The position numbers were made by a program, and so were the translations under genes. This document shows positions 1 through 11,339 of a DNA stretch of 64,000 nt, piece after piece. The notes below the pieces were generated by a model. That model was not told the origin of the DNA, searched no databases, and was given only the letters and a program-made list of their open reading frames with translations. The DNA comes from Rutidosis leptorrhynchoides (taxonomy: Eukaryota > Streptophyta > Magnoliopsida > Asterales > Asteraceae): NCBI RefSeq assembly GCF_046630445.1, contig NC_092337.1, forward strand, positions 363,264,001 through 363,328,000, written 5' to 3'. Position 1 is the first letter of the stretch, and every line of letters starts with the position of its first letter.

Positions 1-1317
1 CTCGAGTTTAGATATCATTGAATTCCATGAGTTTGTAATTCTCAATCTTTAAGGTCAATCTCAAGGATTGAGTAATATCAGGCTTAAAAGCTGATTTTTG
101 ATCTTTTAAGGAGATTATCCTTTCTGGGGATCTGATTCATTAGTCTTATCCAGCTAATTTGCATGGTGCCCCCCCATTGTACGAGATAAATCCTTCTCAT
201 AGTTAGGATAAATCTGACCACTTGGCGACCCTGTTTAATGCTGAGGTCCGTGGATTTCCTGCTGATTTTAGTGATGGCTTTTCTAGATTTTTCGTCAAAC
301 TACAGCTGGTCTGGACGACAACTTCTTGACCTAAATCAAGAAGCGCATGTCTTTTTCGGAAGACTTTACTTCCTTTTAATGATGGAATTGATTCATCGTG
401 TAGATCCATCTCTTCTTTTCTTTCATTTGGGTAAAACAGTTTAGTTTAGTCCAAAGCAAAAGTATTTTCAGTTATTTGTTACAGATATATGTGACATATG
501 TTTAAGATAACTTGGTAAATTTTCCCACACTTGGCTTTTATTTTCCTTTTTATTGTCCTCTATTCCATTTTAAATGAATTTTAACATTTTGGTTTGTTTC
601 TCAATTTATGTCCTTTCCGAGGTAACAATAATTTCGGTGTTAAAACCTAGTTTTATCGTTCATAAATATGTATAAACATGATTTTGAGTTCATTTAATTG
701 AAAATTTTGAAAAATTTTACTAGAATTGGGTAGTCAGTATATAAGACTAGGGCTGTTCTTTATTATCAGAGAGCACTAGATTCTAATACAACTACTGCTT
801 TACTAGTATTTTTAATGGTAACCCAGTGTTTAAGATAAAAATTTTAAAATCCGAAAGAATTTAACCCCTTCCCACACTTAAGATCTTGCAATGCCCTCAT
901 TTGCAAGAAATCAGTAACAATTTAAATTATTGAGGGTGATTTGTGTGAAAATGATTAAATTTTACCAAAGTTTCCAAACATATTTGTGTTTGCTTGCTGA
1001 ATGATAAATGGTGCATATCATTTGTTCATTCCGTCTTGTTGTTATTTCACATATATTTTGCATCTTGTCGTCAAAATTAGTTGCTTTTGCTGAACTTAAT
1101 GCCAGTCTTTGAAAATGCGTTGTTTTACCCTGTTGTGTACATAAGATAAACTGCAAACATATATACATATTTTTAAAGTTTGGTATATTACCCCACATTC
1201 AAAAATTATTAAAATCTAAGAATAAAAGTTAGAAAATAATAAAACTATTACAAATCCAACATAAGTATTAAATGTAGCAACATTACAAATAATAAAATAA
1301 AATAAAAACTAAGTAGA
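1..1317 (-). other. Noncoding 3' part of the Athila element
   Basis: No reading frame with recognisable content is present. The stretch is AT-rich and lies downstream of the env-like ORF on the minus strand, so it is most likely the element's 3' untranslated part. A G-run on the minus strand at 169-175 resembles a polypurine tract, but the expected LTR start does not follow it, so the 3' LTR could not be placed. Confidence 0.4.
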
Positions 1318-2105
1318 CTAGGGATGATACTGATACCAGAAGGGGTTCCATGCATAACCATAGGTGCTATAAAATGCATCGGCTGGGTTATACGTAGGAT
1401 ACGGTGGTTGAATCTCTATAGACCAGGGAGGGAATATGGGCTTTGTAGTAGGAATATAGTTTCTACCTATATGTTGGCAATAAGCTATGATTTGGTTTTG
1501 ATGAACTTGCCAATCTTCAAATGCTCTATGTCTAGCATTTTCGTACTCCTGTGAAGCTATAAACCTTTGCATTTCTTGCATTTCATTTCCCCCTCCTACA
1601 TTACCTTGCTGTTGGTTTCTCTCAACCTTTGGATGTCTACCATGGTATTGTACTGCAGCGTTATATCGCCTCTTCAAAACTTTCGCACCATGGTATACAT
1701 TTAAACCTATTGTATCGCGGGGTTCTGGTTCTTCGACTAATAATCCCCCCCGACTTATATCCACACCGAGATATTCAGCAATCAAAGTAATAAATATACC
1801 ACCTCCTATTATGCTATGCGGTCTCATCCCCCTAACCATAGCTGATAAATAATAACCCACACAATAAGGTATACTTACAGCGCTTTGTGGGTCTCGAATA
1901 CACATATGGTAAAACAAATCCTGTTCATTTACCTTTTCCTTGTTCTTACCTCTTTATGTAATCGAATTAGCTAAAAACCTATGAATTACTCTTAATTCAG
2001 CTCTATCTATATCCAAATAAGAGTAATTTCCCCCTTTGAATCGGTGATGGCTTGTCATTTGACTCCATACACCATGTGTATCAAAATTTTCATCTATCTT
2101 TCTAC
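1318..2105 (-). pseudogene. Athila env-like ORF, C-terminal half
   Basis: This is the downstream half of the env-like (Athila ORF-1 type) protein. An open frame of about 199 codons runs from 1917 to 1318 and ends in a proline- and aromatic-rich tail with many Tyr, Trp and Pro residues. Between 2105 and 1918 the same frame continues but holds one TAA stop at 1954-1956. Excising the TRIM at 2111-2738 with one CATTT copy puts this half in frame with the N-terminal half at 2739-3303 (753 bases from 3303 to 1918, a multiple of three). The family assignment rests on recall of the Athila ORF1/plant transposon-protein domain and on its position after pol. Function in the element is unproven, and no transmembrane segment is obvious. 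Confidence 0.6.
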
Positions 2106-2110
2106 CATTT

Positions 2111-2382
2111 TGTAACACCCCAGCTTTTCATGACCACAATATTGTTCGCTTTGCCCGCAGGCGCACGGCTTTTTCTTAGCGACCACACACGAGAAGCACT
2201 TTCCCAGGAGGTCACCCATCCTGGTAGTGCTCTCGCCCGAGCACGCTTAACCACAATGTACTCGCACTTCTACTCAGCCTGTGATCCCAAAACGCGTTGT
2301 GTCATTTAAGCGTGAGTATTACCTTATAATCCCATGATCACTCATGTTCGTGGGCGATGTGGGATTTGCCTAGGGTGTTACA
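2111..2382 (-). repeat. TRIM LTR (3' LTR in element orientation)
   Basis: This 272-bp repeat is bounded by TGTAACACCC and GGGTGTTACA and adjoins the polypurine tract at 2386-2396. It matches the repeat at 2467-2738 almost base for base. Confidence 0.93.
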
Positions 2383-2385
2383 TTC

Positions 2386-2396
2386 ACCCCCCCTTA
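2386..2396 (-). other. TRIM polypurine tract
   Basis: A seven-G purine run on the minus strand lies just before the 3' LTR, where plus-strand DNA synthesis is primed in LTR elements. Confidence 0.75.
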
Positions 2397-2450
2397 GGGA
2401 CTCATCGTCCTCGATGAGGTTTGCCCCACCACCCCCAACGGCACATGAGT

Positions 2451-2463
2451 GGCTCTGATACCA
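2451..2463 (-). other. TRIM primer-binding site (initiator-Met tRNA type)
   Basis: The minus strand reads TGGTATCAGAGCC, the standard plant PBS complementary to the 3' end of initiator tRNA-Met. It starts three bases inside the LTR at 2467-2738. Confidence 0.9.
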
Positions 2464-2466
2464 TTC

Positions 2467-2738
2467 TGTAACACCCCAGCTTTTCATGACCACAATATTG
2501 TCCGCTTTGCCCGCAGGCGCACGGCTTTTTCTTAGCGACCACACACGAGAAGCACTTTCCCAGGAGGTCACCCATCCTGGTAGTGCTCTCGCCCGAGCAC
2601 GCTTAACCACAATGTACTCGCACTTCTACTCAGCCTGTGATCCCAAAACGCGTTGTGTCATTTAAGCGTGAGTATTACCTTATAATCCCATGATCACTCA
2701 TGTTCGTGGGCGATGTGGGATTTGCCTAGGGTGTTACA
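2467..2738 (-). repeat. TRIM LTR (5' LTR in element orientation)
   Basis: This is the second 272-bp LTR copy. It is followed on the minus strand by the primer-binding site and bordered outside by the CATTT duplication. Confidence 0.93.
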
Positions 2739-3303
2739 CATTTAGTATCAACCCTCTACAATCGGCAGATGCTAACTCCTCAGGCGTATATATACGTAAA
2801 GCCTGAGCCATGTCTAGTAAAGACATGTGGCGCATCGAACCTCCTAACAAAAATCTAATAAAAGATCGACCGGTTAAACTAGCTACCCGATCATTTAATT
2901 CTATACTACACAATAATTCTTCACACCATACTTTATATACAGGTCTACGCATGGTGAATAAACGTACCCAGTCGTTAAAAGTAGAATTACCATACCTCTG
3001 TGCAAGTAATTCCCTAATTGGCCCGGCCAATTCTACAGCTTCTAATGGTCCCCATTCTATGACCCTAGGTACTTCAACAACTTTAGAATGAAGAGTATGC
3101 AAACCCCTTTGGTATTTTGGATAATCTATCCAAAGTCTGTCAAATCTCAGGTTCGGGTGCAAATCTTCCAAGTGCATATCAGAAAATGTCATGACTGGAT
3201 GAGGTATATCTTGTTTGTAGTAGTTATCCACCTCCTGTTGTTCCGCATTCTCAGCAGGAGCATTGCGAGCTTGGGATGAAGATTCACCCCTTTCAGTCTG
3301 CAA
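2739..3303 (-). pseudogene. Athila env-like ORF, N-terminal half
   Basis: About 188 codons remain open before the TRIM introduces a stop a few bases inside its end. The segment starts with a Ser/Glu/Gln-rich stretch and continues with a folded-looking region that includes the motifs LHPNLRFDRLW and VRLFTMRRPVYKVWCEELL. I assign it to the Athila ORF1/plant transposon-protein group by recall and by position downstream of pol. No ATG fits its beginning: the first codon is TTG (3301-3303). The bases just upstream read TGTTTTGCAG, a good plant 3' splice site, and the frame is open right across it. This suggests the ORF is an internal exon, not an independent start. Confidence 0.6.
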
Positions 3304-5150
3304 AACACATCAAACACAATTTTTGTGCATCCAAATATGCATTAATGTCAGAAAAATCATCAATCAAAATAATTACAATGACATGATCAATTTATATCAA
3401 ACTTAAGCTCATTTTCATATTTTCATCAAATCTACACTTTTTCAAATAAGCATATACGAAAATGTTTACCAAGTTCATAAGCATTCAACTCAAATAACAT
3501 GTCAAAATAATCATCACTAGCAATTAAACAAGTTTCAAATGGCATTATCTCTCAAAAATCAAGTTCATGAATTTTAGACTTGAAAAAGTCCACTTTAATT
3601 CTCAAAATCATGTTTAGGCTCAAAGTTTGGATCATTTAACTACCTAAACATGTTACACTATTTAATTTAGCAACAATTCATGACAAAAATCGGCCATAAT
3701 CTGTTTATATCAAAAAGCCCCAAATTGGTCAAGAACACAAACCCTAGATTACTCAAAATTTGAAGTTTAAGGCTTCTAATCATGTTAAATAGCATCAATC
3801 TAGGTTATACAAGCATAATACATAAACAATTTAAGCATAATTACACTAAAAAGCATCAAAATCAAATTGGGTATAAAATTGCTCAAGAACACTAATTTTC
3901 GAATTAAATGGTGTTTAGGTGTAGAAATTTACCGTTTTTCTTGAGTAATTCCTTGATAGCATCCTTCTCAACATGATTTTAGTAAAAGATTTGATGATTA
4001 ACGGTGAAAAATTGTGAATATGGGAGGTCTTTTTCGGGTTTTTTCGGGTTATTTTCGCAGTATTTTCGTTTTTGTGGTGTGCAACTGAGCTGTTCTTGCG
4101 TTTTATTTTTTTTTGTAATTCGGTCCCTCCGCGAGTCGCGGTGTTTGAACCTTCAAACTCCGCGAATCGCTGAGTTTGTTTATATTTTTTTTTATTTTTT
4201 TTTTAACATCTTATACTATTTAAAACAATTAAGTAATTAATTTTAAAATTTTGTTTCCCTTGTTATTTAGGACGCGGTCGTTTCGAATCGATGTCCTAGT
4301 CCGTCCCTCAACAAAATTTTAAAATTTGTCTTTTTCAAGCGATTGTTTTAAAAGCTTAGATTTTTTTTTGTTTTTTTTTAATGTTTTTGGCATACTTTAA
4401 TTCAATAAGATTAAAAATAATGATAATAAAAGTTCTCGTCCCTCCCTTGGGTAAAGCAATTTCGGTTCAAAGACCTAGTCTTCAACTTACGACGAATTTT
4501 AAAAATCATATTTTTAACTTAATGAGATAAAGTAAATTTTTGTTTTTAAATTCACACAATTTAAATATAAAATTCAAAATTAATATTAAAAATTCACACC
4601 AAACTTACAATTTAAAATGCATAAAAATAAAATTCATATTTTAAAAATTAAAAATTCACACCAAACTTAATTTAAAAATTCATATTATAAATTCAAACCA
4701 AACTTATATTAATTTTTCAAATATTTACAATTTTAAATATATTGTTTTTACAAAGTTTACAATATTAATTTAAGATTTATATATTAATTTTAAAAACATG
4801 GTAAAAATAAAATTAAAAATCTTTTTGGCTTTTTATCCCACTTTAATCAATCAAATATTATCAAAAATATGCGCCCCTCTTTTCGGTAAAGTAATTTCGG
4901 TTCCATGACCTAATTTAACTCATGACGAATTTTTGGAATATTTTGGGTTGATTGATTAAAGATATTTATACCTTAAGAATAAACGTTAAATTTCGCAGTG
5001 ATGTAATAAATTTTTGAATGATATCAATAATTTCGGTCGCCAAACCTAATTTTACAATACCAATTTAATACTTTATAGCGAACAAATTAGCGTTTATTAT
5101 CAAAAGGTTAAAAATAAAAATAAAAATAAAAAAAAACTATACGAACATAC
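3298..5150 (-). other. Candidate intron / AT-rich spacer of the Athila element
   Basis: No coding frame is supported in this 1.85-kb interval. On the minus strand it begins CAG|GTATGT at 5151/5150, 16 bases after the stop of the zinc-knuckle ORF. It ends TTTTGCAG at 3298, exactly where the env-like frame opens. It is A/T-rich, as plant introns are, and contains a paired GC-rich palindrome at 4127-4178. As read now, the upstream frame (stop at 5167-5169, phase 1 at the donor) does not join the env-like frame. A different frame at the exon end is open across the junction. Splicing is an inference. Confidence 0.4.
4127..4178. repeat. Paired GC-rich palindrome, Athila copy 1 (between pol and env-like ORF)
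   Basis: The segment starts CTCCGCGAGTCGCGG and has a second, slightly decayed copy of the 15-mer about 30 bases later, linked by a CTTCAAA spacer. The core CCGCGA-N-TCGCGG is a palindrome with 6-bp arms. Two further pairs of the same type occur in this element at 12354-12406 and 14383-14436. Confidence 0.85.
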
Positions 5151-5166
5151 CTGTGAAATAGATTTC

Positions 5167-5583
5167 TTAGTTATATGATCTATCCAATTCATAAGATAGT
5201 CGGTTTAATTGGTTTTCCATGGCTACATAGGCGTAACCTCGAGCATTCAGTGTTTTTTCTTCTAAACATATGAACGGTCCGTCTCTGCATAAAGTAACAA
5301 ATTCGGTATTTGAATAGGTTTGATTATTTGAACATTTACCTCCATGTGACCATTTTCCGCATTTGTGACATCTTTCTAGGTGTCGTGCTCTTCTTTTCGC
5401 TGCGGATTTTGATTTTCCTTTACCAAATTGTAACTTATTATCTTCGCATCTGGATTCTTTTCTAACTCCGTCCAATCTTTCTCTGATTACTGATACTATT
5501 TCACTTGGTAGTGTGTCATTATTACGTTTAGTGATCAAAGCGTGTAGCATTAGACCATGGTTTAGTTCACAGGTAGTCTTCAT
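5167..5583 (-). CDS. Small zinc-knuckle ORF between integrase and env-like ORF
   Basis: This 138-codon frame starts at an ATG (5581-5583) on the minus strand, about 150 bases downstream of the integrase frame. After a basic stretch (KSKSAAKRRARH, about residues 57-68) it has a Cys-His cluster CHKCGKWSHGGKC (about residues 72-84). That is close to a retroviral CX2CX4HX4C zinc knuckle but one residue shorter at the end. The basic-plus-knuckle layout suggests nucleic-acid binding. I do not recognise the gene. It lies inside the Athila element, on the same strand and in the same state of preservation, so it is probably an element gene or first exon and not a host gene. A strong 5' splice site follows its stop by 16 bases. 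Confidence 0.55.
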   Translation of the reverse strand: MKTTCELNHGLMLHALITKRNNDTLPSEIVSVIRERLDGVRKESRCEDNKLQFGKGKSKSAAKRRARHLERCHKCGKWSHGGKCSNNQTYSNTEFVTLCRDGPFICLEEKTLNARGYAYVAMENQLNRLSYELDRSYN

Positions 5584-5736
5584 TTTGTAAAAACCTAAAA
5601 AATATAAAAATTCAGAATGGGGGGAGAAGACTAGTTCTTTAGGGTCTGCTAGGGAAAGACCATTCGGGTTCCATTTTCGAGAACTACACGAAAACAGACA
5701 ATCTAACTCTAACAGAAATACATAAACCCCCTATAC

Positions 5737-6264
5737 TTAGTTAGCTGTGGTATCGAAATTGTGATTAACTTCATTGTCTTCTTCCATCGGACCATGTATG
5801 TAATGTTTAACTCTGTGACCATTAACTTTAAATTCAATCCCATTTGAATTTATTAATTCTATCGTTCCGTATGGGAAAACTCTTTTGACTATGAATGGTC
5901 CAGACCATCTTGATTTCAATTTTCCAGGAAATAGCTTGAATCGTGAATTGAAAAGAAGAACTCTGTCTCCTTCTTTAAATTCTTTTGAACTTCTGATTCT
6001 TTTATCATGCCATTTCTTCGTTCTTTCTTTATAGATTAACGAATTTTCGTATGCTTCATGTCTTAATTCTTCTAATTCATTTAGTTGACTTAATCGTAGA
6101 CGTTCGGCTTCATGTAAATCAAGATTACATGTCTTCAAAGCCCAAAATGCTTTGTGTTCAATTTCTACTGGAAGATGACATGCTTTTCCATAAACAAGTC
6201 TAAAAGGTGTGGTTCCAATTGGAGTTTTGTAGGCTGTTCTAAAAGCCCAGAGTGCATCCTCCAA
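5737..6264 (-). pseudogene. Athila integrase C-terminal region
   Basis: About 175 codons continue the integrase after an in-frame TAA at 6274-6276. Motifs include [18 protein letters not shown] and [20 protein letters not shown], typical of the integrase end in Athila/Tat elements. A basic tail follows with [18 protein letters not shown] and the W-SGPF-V motif near residues 138-143. The frame ends at 5737. The stop sits where related proteins have an acidic or polar residue before Trp, so a single substitution probably created it. The segment would be lost from the protein without read-through. Confidence 0.8.
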
Positions 6265-6276
6265 TTTAATGGACCA

Positions 6277-8619
6277 TTACTTCGGATTTGATCCTACGGT
6301 TTTCTCTAGAATACGTTTTAAAGCTCGGTTGGTATTTTCAACTTGTCCACTTGTTTGTGGATGATATGCGGTGGAGATTTTATGAGTTACTCCATATCTT
6401 TTAAGAACTTTCTTAAGTTGATTATTACAGAAATGAGTACCCCGATCACTTATTAAAGCTTCCGGTGTTCCAAACCTTGCAAAAAGACGTTTTAAAAAGT
6501 TGACTACAACTCGTGCATCGTTAGTTGGGAGAGCTTGTGCTTCTGCCCATTTAGATACATAATCAATGGCTACGAGTATATATAGATTATTATGAGATTT
6601 TGGAAATGGACCCATAAAGTCAATACCCCAAATGTCAAATACTTCACATACTTGTATGAAATTTTGTGGCATTTCATCACGTTGACTTATTTTTTCGGCC
6701 CTTTGACAAGCATCACAGGATTTGCAAAGAAGGTGTGCGTCTTTGTAAATTGTAGGCCAATAGAATCCAGCATCATAAACTTTTATTGCTGTTAGTTGAG
6801 GCCCATAATGCCCTCCTGTTGGTCCTGTGTGACAATGGTTTAAAATTTTACTGGCTTCATCTCCAAATACACATCGGCGTATTATTCCATCGGGACAACT
6901 TTTGAAAAGATGTGGATCTTCCCAAAAATAGTGTTTTATATCACTGAAGAATTTCTTTCGTTTTTGGTACGATAATCCTTTTTCAAGGAATCCACATACT
7001 AAGTAGTTTGCATAGTCTGCAAACCATGGAATTTCTTTATAATCTATCTTCAATAGATATTCATCAGGAAAGTTGTCTTGTATGGCCGATTCATTTAGAA
7101 CTTCTAATTCGGGATTTTCAAGACGAGAAAGATGATCAGCGGCGAGATTTTCTGCTCCTCTTTTATCTCGGATTTCAATATCAAACTCTTGTAAGAGTAA
7201 GATCCAATGGATTAATCTTGGTTTAGCATCTTGTTTTGAAAATAGGTATCTAAGAGCAGAATGGTCGGTATAGACCACCGTTTTTGCTAGAACGAGATAT
7301 GATCGAAATTTGTCAAAAGCAAAGTCAATAGCAAGGAGTTCTTTTTCAGTAGTTGTATAGTTCGTTTGTGCTCCTTGTAACGTCTTACTAGCATAATATA
7401 TAGGTTGAAATCGTTTTTCAATCCTTTGTCCTAAAACGTCTCCCATTGCAAAATCACTTGCATCGCACATTAGTTCAAATGGTAGATTCCAATTTGGTGT
7501 TATCATGATCGGCGCATTAGTGAGTTTCTCTTTAAGAATATTAAAAGATTTGATACATTCATCTGAAAAGATGAATGGAGCATCCTTTTCTAGGAGTTTA
7601 TTCATAGGAGTGGCAATTTTAGAAAAATCTTTTATGAAACGTCGGTAAAAACCGGCATGCCCTAGAAAACTCCTAACTCCTCTAACATTGGTGGGATGTG
7701 GAAGTTTAGCAATTACATCTACTTTAGCTCTATCCACTTCAATTCCTTCTTTTGAAATTTTATGACCAAGAACGATGCCTTCTTTAACCATAAAATGGCA
7801 TTTCTCCCAATTAAGAACTAGATTTGATTGTTCGCATCTAATAAGCATTCGTTCCAGATTAACTAGACATGATTCAAATGTATCACCGAAGACTGAAAAG
7901 TCATCCATGAAAACTTCCATGCATTCTTCTATCATGTCGTGAAAAGTCGCCATCGTACACCTTTGAAAGGTTGCAGGGGCATTACAAAGTCCAAATGGCA
8001 TGCGTTTGTAAGCAAAAGTACCATAAGGGTACGTGAATGTGGTTTTCTCTTGATCTTCGGGTGCTATTGGAATTTGAAAATATCCGGAAAATCCATCTAG
8101 AAAACAATAGTAACTATTTCCGGCTAATCTTTCCAACATTTGATCAATGAAAGGTAAGGGAAAGTGATCTTTTCTGGTGGCGTCATTTAATTTTCTATAA
8201 TCAATACACACACGCCATCCTGTTACAGTCCTAGTAGGAATAAGCTCATTTTCCTCATTTGTAATGACAGTCATGCCACCCTTCTTAGGCACGCATTGAA
8301 CTGGGCTTACCCATGGACTATCAGAGATTGGATAAATTAGACCTGCGTCTAGCAGTTTAATAATTTCTTTTTTAACTACATCTTGCATATTAGGATTTAG
8401 TCTTCGTTGGCGTTGCACATACGTTTTATGACCTTCTTCCATAAGGATTTTATGTGTGCAATATGAAGGACTTATTCCTTTAATATCATGATTCTTCCAT
8501 GCAATGGCTGGTTTATGAGCTTTCAACACAGAAATGAGTTGTGATTTCTCATTTTCAGTAAGAGAAGACGATATTATTACAGGTAATTCAGATTCACCAT
8601 GTAAATAAGCGTATTCCAA
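6277..8619 (-). pseudogene. Athila pol: reverse transcriptase, RNase H, integrase core
   Basis: A 780-codon open stretch carries the enzymes that copy and integrate the element. RT occupies roughly residues 85-345, with the catalytic Asp in [12 protein letters not shown] (about 175) and FMDD at 237-240. RNase H follows, with CDASDFAMG (about 385-393) and [10 protein letters not shown] (about 450). In integrase the zinc domain contains GGHYGP and CKSCDAC, and the DDE core shows DFMGP, SDRGTHF and the Glu in [10 protein letters not shown]. All these catalytic residues appear present. The displayed start is TTG; upstream codons continue the same frame to a TAA at 8674-8676, and the frame ends at the TAA at 6274-6276. 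It is thus part of a longer gag-pol frame broken by stops. Confidence 0.9.
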
Positions 8620-8895
8620 ATGGTTTGGAAGTGGCTTTAACTCTAATTTCGGAGGTTCTTCTATCGATGATATTTATCGATATCTGTCTTCTTCTTTTAG
8701 CATTTGAATTTCTTCTGTTGTTGGTTCATATCCATCAGCTATAAGTGTAGCTAACATTTCAGCTTCATCAATTGGTTCATTACTTTCTCCTAAAGAACAT
8801 TCTCCTGTTCCTTGTAATTCTGAAAATTCTTCTAATAATTCTGCATGTGCATCTATAGTTTGAATATAATAACATGTATCATCTGCAGATTGTGG

Positions 8896-9207
8896 TTATT
8901 GCATTGCTCTATCAACTGAAAAGGTAACACTCTCGTCCTCTATACTTAGGGTCAATTTCTTACCGAACACGTCTATCATTGCTTTAGCCGTATTTAAGAA
9001 TGGTCTTCCTAATATGAGAGGAACTTGAGAATCTTCTTCCATGTCCAGAACAACAAAATCTACTGGAAATACTAAAGTACCAACTTTAACTAGCATGTTC
9101 TCCATTATCCCTCTAGGATATTTTATTGATCTATCGGCTAGTTGTATGCTTATTCTGGTTGGTTTCAATTCTCCAAGGTCTAGTTTAGCGTATAGTGAAT
9201 ACGGCAT
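8896..9207 (-). pseudogene. Athila aspartic protease region, broken at the active site
   Basis: This 103-codon stretch carries the aspartic-protease fold of Ty3 elements: LGELKPTRISIQLADRS, then VDFVVLDM and PLILGRPFLNT, the conserved flap and ILGRPFL signature. The active-site D-x-G-A-S lies just upstream but is split by a frameshift near 9225-9232. There the upstream frame ends ETLADRC and this frame resumes at the residues that normally follow the motif, so about two bases appear to be missing. The frame ends in TAA (8893-8895), and about 270 codable bases then link it to the RT frame. Confidence 0.8.
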
Positions 9208-9217
9208 TAGATTTATA

Positions 9218-11339
9218 CTAGCACCTATCTGCCAATGTTTCTATTGAACTAAGACTACCCAGAAAACATGGAATTGTGAAACTTCCTGGATCAGATAGTT
9301 TTTCTGGTATCTTATTCAACAATACTGCTGAACAATTAGCGTTCATAGTAACAGCCGAGAGTTCTTTCATTTTCTTTCTATTTGAGATTAGATCTTTCAA
9401 GAATTTAGCATATCTAGGCATTCCTGAAATCACATCAATGAAAGGAAGATTTACATTTATCTGTTTAAACATATCCAAGAATTTGGATTGCTCGGTTTCA
9501 AGTTTCTCTTTCTTCATTTTACTCGGGTAAGGAAGTGGTGGTTGGTATGGTTTAACATAAGGTTTAGCCTTAACTGTGTTATCTTCATTATCCTTCTCAA
9601 CTACCGGTTCTTTTTCCTTATCTTGATCAGGTTGTGGTTCTTGTGGAGTAGGAATAGCTTCATCAGAAGTTACAGGTATTTCAGGTGGTTTAAGTGTTGT
9701 ACCACTTCTTGTGGTAATGGCTTTAGCTGTTTCATTCCGGGGGTTAGCATTTGTATCACTAGGTAAACTTCCTGGTTTTCTTTCACCTATTAACCTTGCT
9801 AGGTTACTTACTTCTTGTTCCAGATTTTGAATAGAAGCTTGTTGATTTTCTAAATGCTTGAGCATTTTGTTCATTAGTTTGTTTCTGAGATGTGAAAAAC
9901 TGCGTTTGAGTTTCAACTAGCTTCGTCATCATATCTTCTAAATTCGGCTTTTTATCATTGGTTTGTTGTGGTGGTTTGTTTTGAAAATTACGTCTTTGCT
10001 GATTGTAATTATTATTGGATAATTGTTGATTGCTAGGACCTTGTTGGTTGTTGTATGGAATATTTCTGTTATAATTCTGATTTTGATTGTAAATCGGTCT
10101 TGGCGGTTGATAATTATTCTGATAATTATTTCCAGGCCTTTGGTTTATGTATGAAATATTCTCTCTTTGTTCCATTGTTAATTCAATACTGAGACAATCT
10201 TTTGTCAAATGTGGTCCTCCACACTACTCATAACTAATTCGTATCGAGTGAATATCTTTAGTCATCTTTTCCATTCGTCTCTCCACAGCATCTATCTTTG
10301 CGGAAATGGAATCTAAGTCATGGCTAGAATCGGCTCTAGCTGCTTTAGATGATCTAACGATATCTTTTTCTTGGTGCCACTCATGTGAGTGGGAAGCAGT
10401 GTTATCAATAATTTTGTAAGCATCAGTTTCAGTTTTCTTCATAATAGAACCACCAGCTGCTATATCTATGTCTTTCCTTGTAGTGATGTCGCATCCTTGG
10501 TAGAATATTTGTACTATTTGACAGGTGTCTAAACCATGTTGCGGACATCCTCTTAATAACTTTCCAAATCTTGTCCACGCCTCATATAGAGTTTCATTCG
10601 GCTTCTGTGTAAACGTAACAATTTCTGCTTGAAGTCTTACGGCTTTAGATGCAGGAAAGAATTGTTTAAGAAATTTTTCAACTAAAACATCCCATGTATC
10701 AATCGCCCCTTCAGGTAATGATTCCAACCAATCTTTGGCTTCTCCCTTTAAAGTTCAGGGAAATAACATAAGATATATCTGTTCATCCTCAACTTCTCTT
10801 ATTTTAAATAGTGTGCAGATCCTATTAAAGGTACGTAGATGTTCATTTGGATCTTCCTTAGGCGCACCACTAAATTGGCATTGATTAGTCACCATGTGTA
10901 GAATTTGCCCTTTGATTTCATAATCTGGCGCATTAATGTCTGGATGAGTAATTGCGTGACCTTGGCCAGTGCGTTTAGCTCTTATTCGGTCTTCCATACT
11001 TAAAGGTTCTGTTACTTCCATAATTGAATTTGTTGAATCGGAATCACTAGAGGATTCTGATTTAATGGTTCGTTCCTCAACAATCTCTGTTTGAATGATT
11101 GGTAGTTCCGGAGGAAAATTTAATGGTTCAGGATCTATGAATCGTCCCTGAATATTCTCCGGATTCTCAATTGTGAGGTCGGGTTCAAAAAATGGATTAT
11201 CGGAAATTTGAACTGGAGTACTTGGTCGACTGGATGACGATTCTAAAGAAAAATCAACGGCGGTAATATTTGCTAAATGTCTTGATCTAGTTACAGGTGG
11301 TGAACGTACAAAAGGTGGTGAACGTCTTGCTCGGTGCAT
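9218..11339 (-). pseudogene. Athila gag (with start of protease), several frame breaks
   Basis: Gag would form the virus-like particle. The frame opens at an ATG (11337-11339) and runs with a TGA at 10755-10757, a TAG at about 10221-10223 and a frameshift near 9880, where two frames overlap. Recognisable parts are the capsid-type core (10224-10950) with KDWLESLPEGAIDTWDVL and FPASKAVRLQAEI, then a knuckle-like CGGPHLTKDC next to the TAG. An Asn/Gln-rich stretch with many NNYQ-type repeats follows, then ENQQASIQNLEQEVSNLARL, and finally a charged linker leading into protease. The order matches Athila gag. All the breaks are small, so this is a recently decayed copy. Confidence 0.85.

Larger units (their letters stand above)
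2111..2738 (-). mobile_element. TRIM (terminal-repeat retrotransposon in miniature)
   Basis: Two 272-bp direct repeats flank an 84-bp interior with no coding capacity. The repeats start TGTAACACCC and end GGGTGTTACA. On the minus strand the interior begins, three bases after the LTR, with a 13-base initiator-Met tRNA primer site, and it ends in a G-rich polypurine tract next to the second LTR. The element is therefore complete, non-autonomous and on the minus strand. The two LTRs look almost identical by eye, with one T/C difference near the start, so the insertion is recent compared with its decayed Athila host. Confidence 0.93.
2106..2743. repeat. 5-bp target-site duplication CATTT around the TRIM
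   Basis: CATTT lies directly outside both ends of the TRIM, at 2106-2110 and 2739-2743. A perfect 5-bp duplication is the expected mark of LTR-element integration. Confidence 0.9.

Noticed and set aside
1-1300. 3' LTR of the Athila element
   Set aside because: No match to 12896-15133 is seen, so the LTR must lie to the left of the window.
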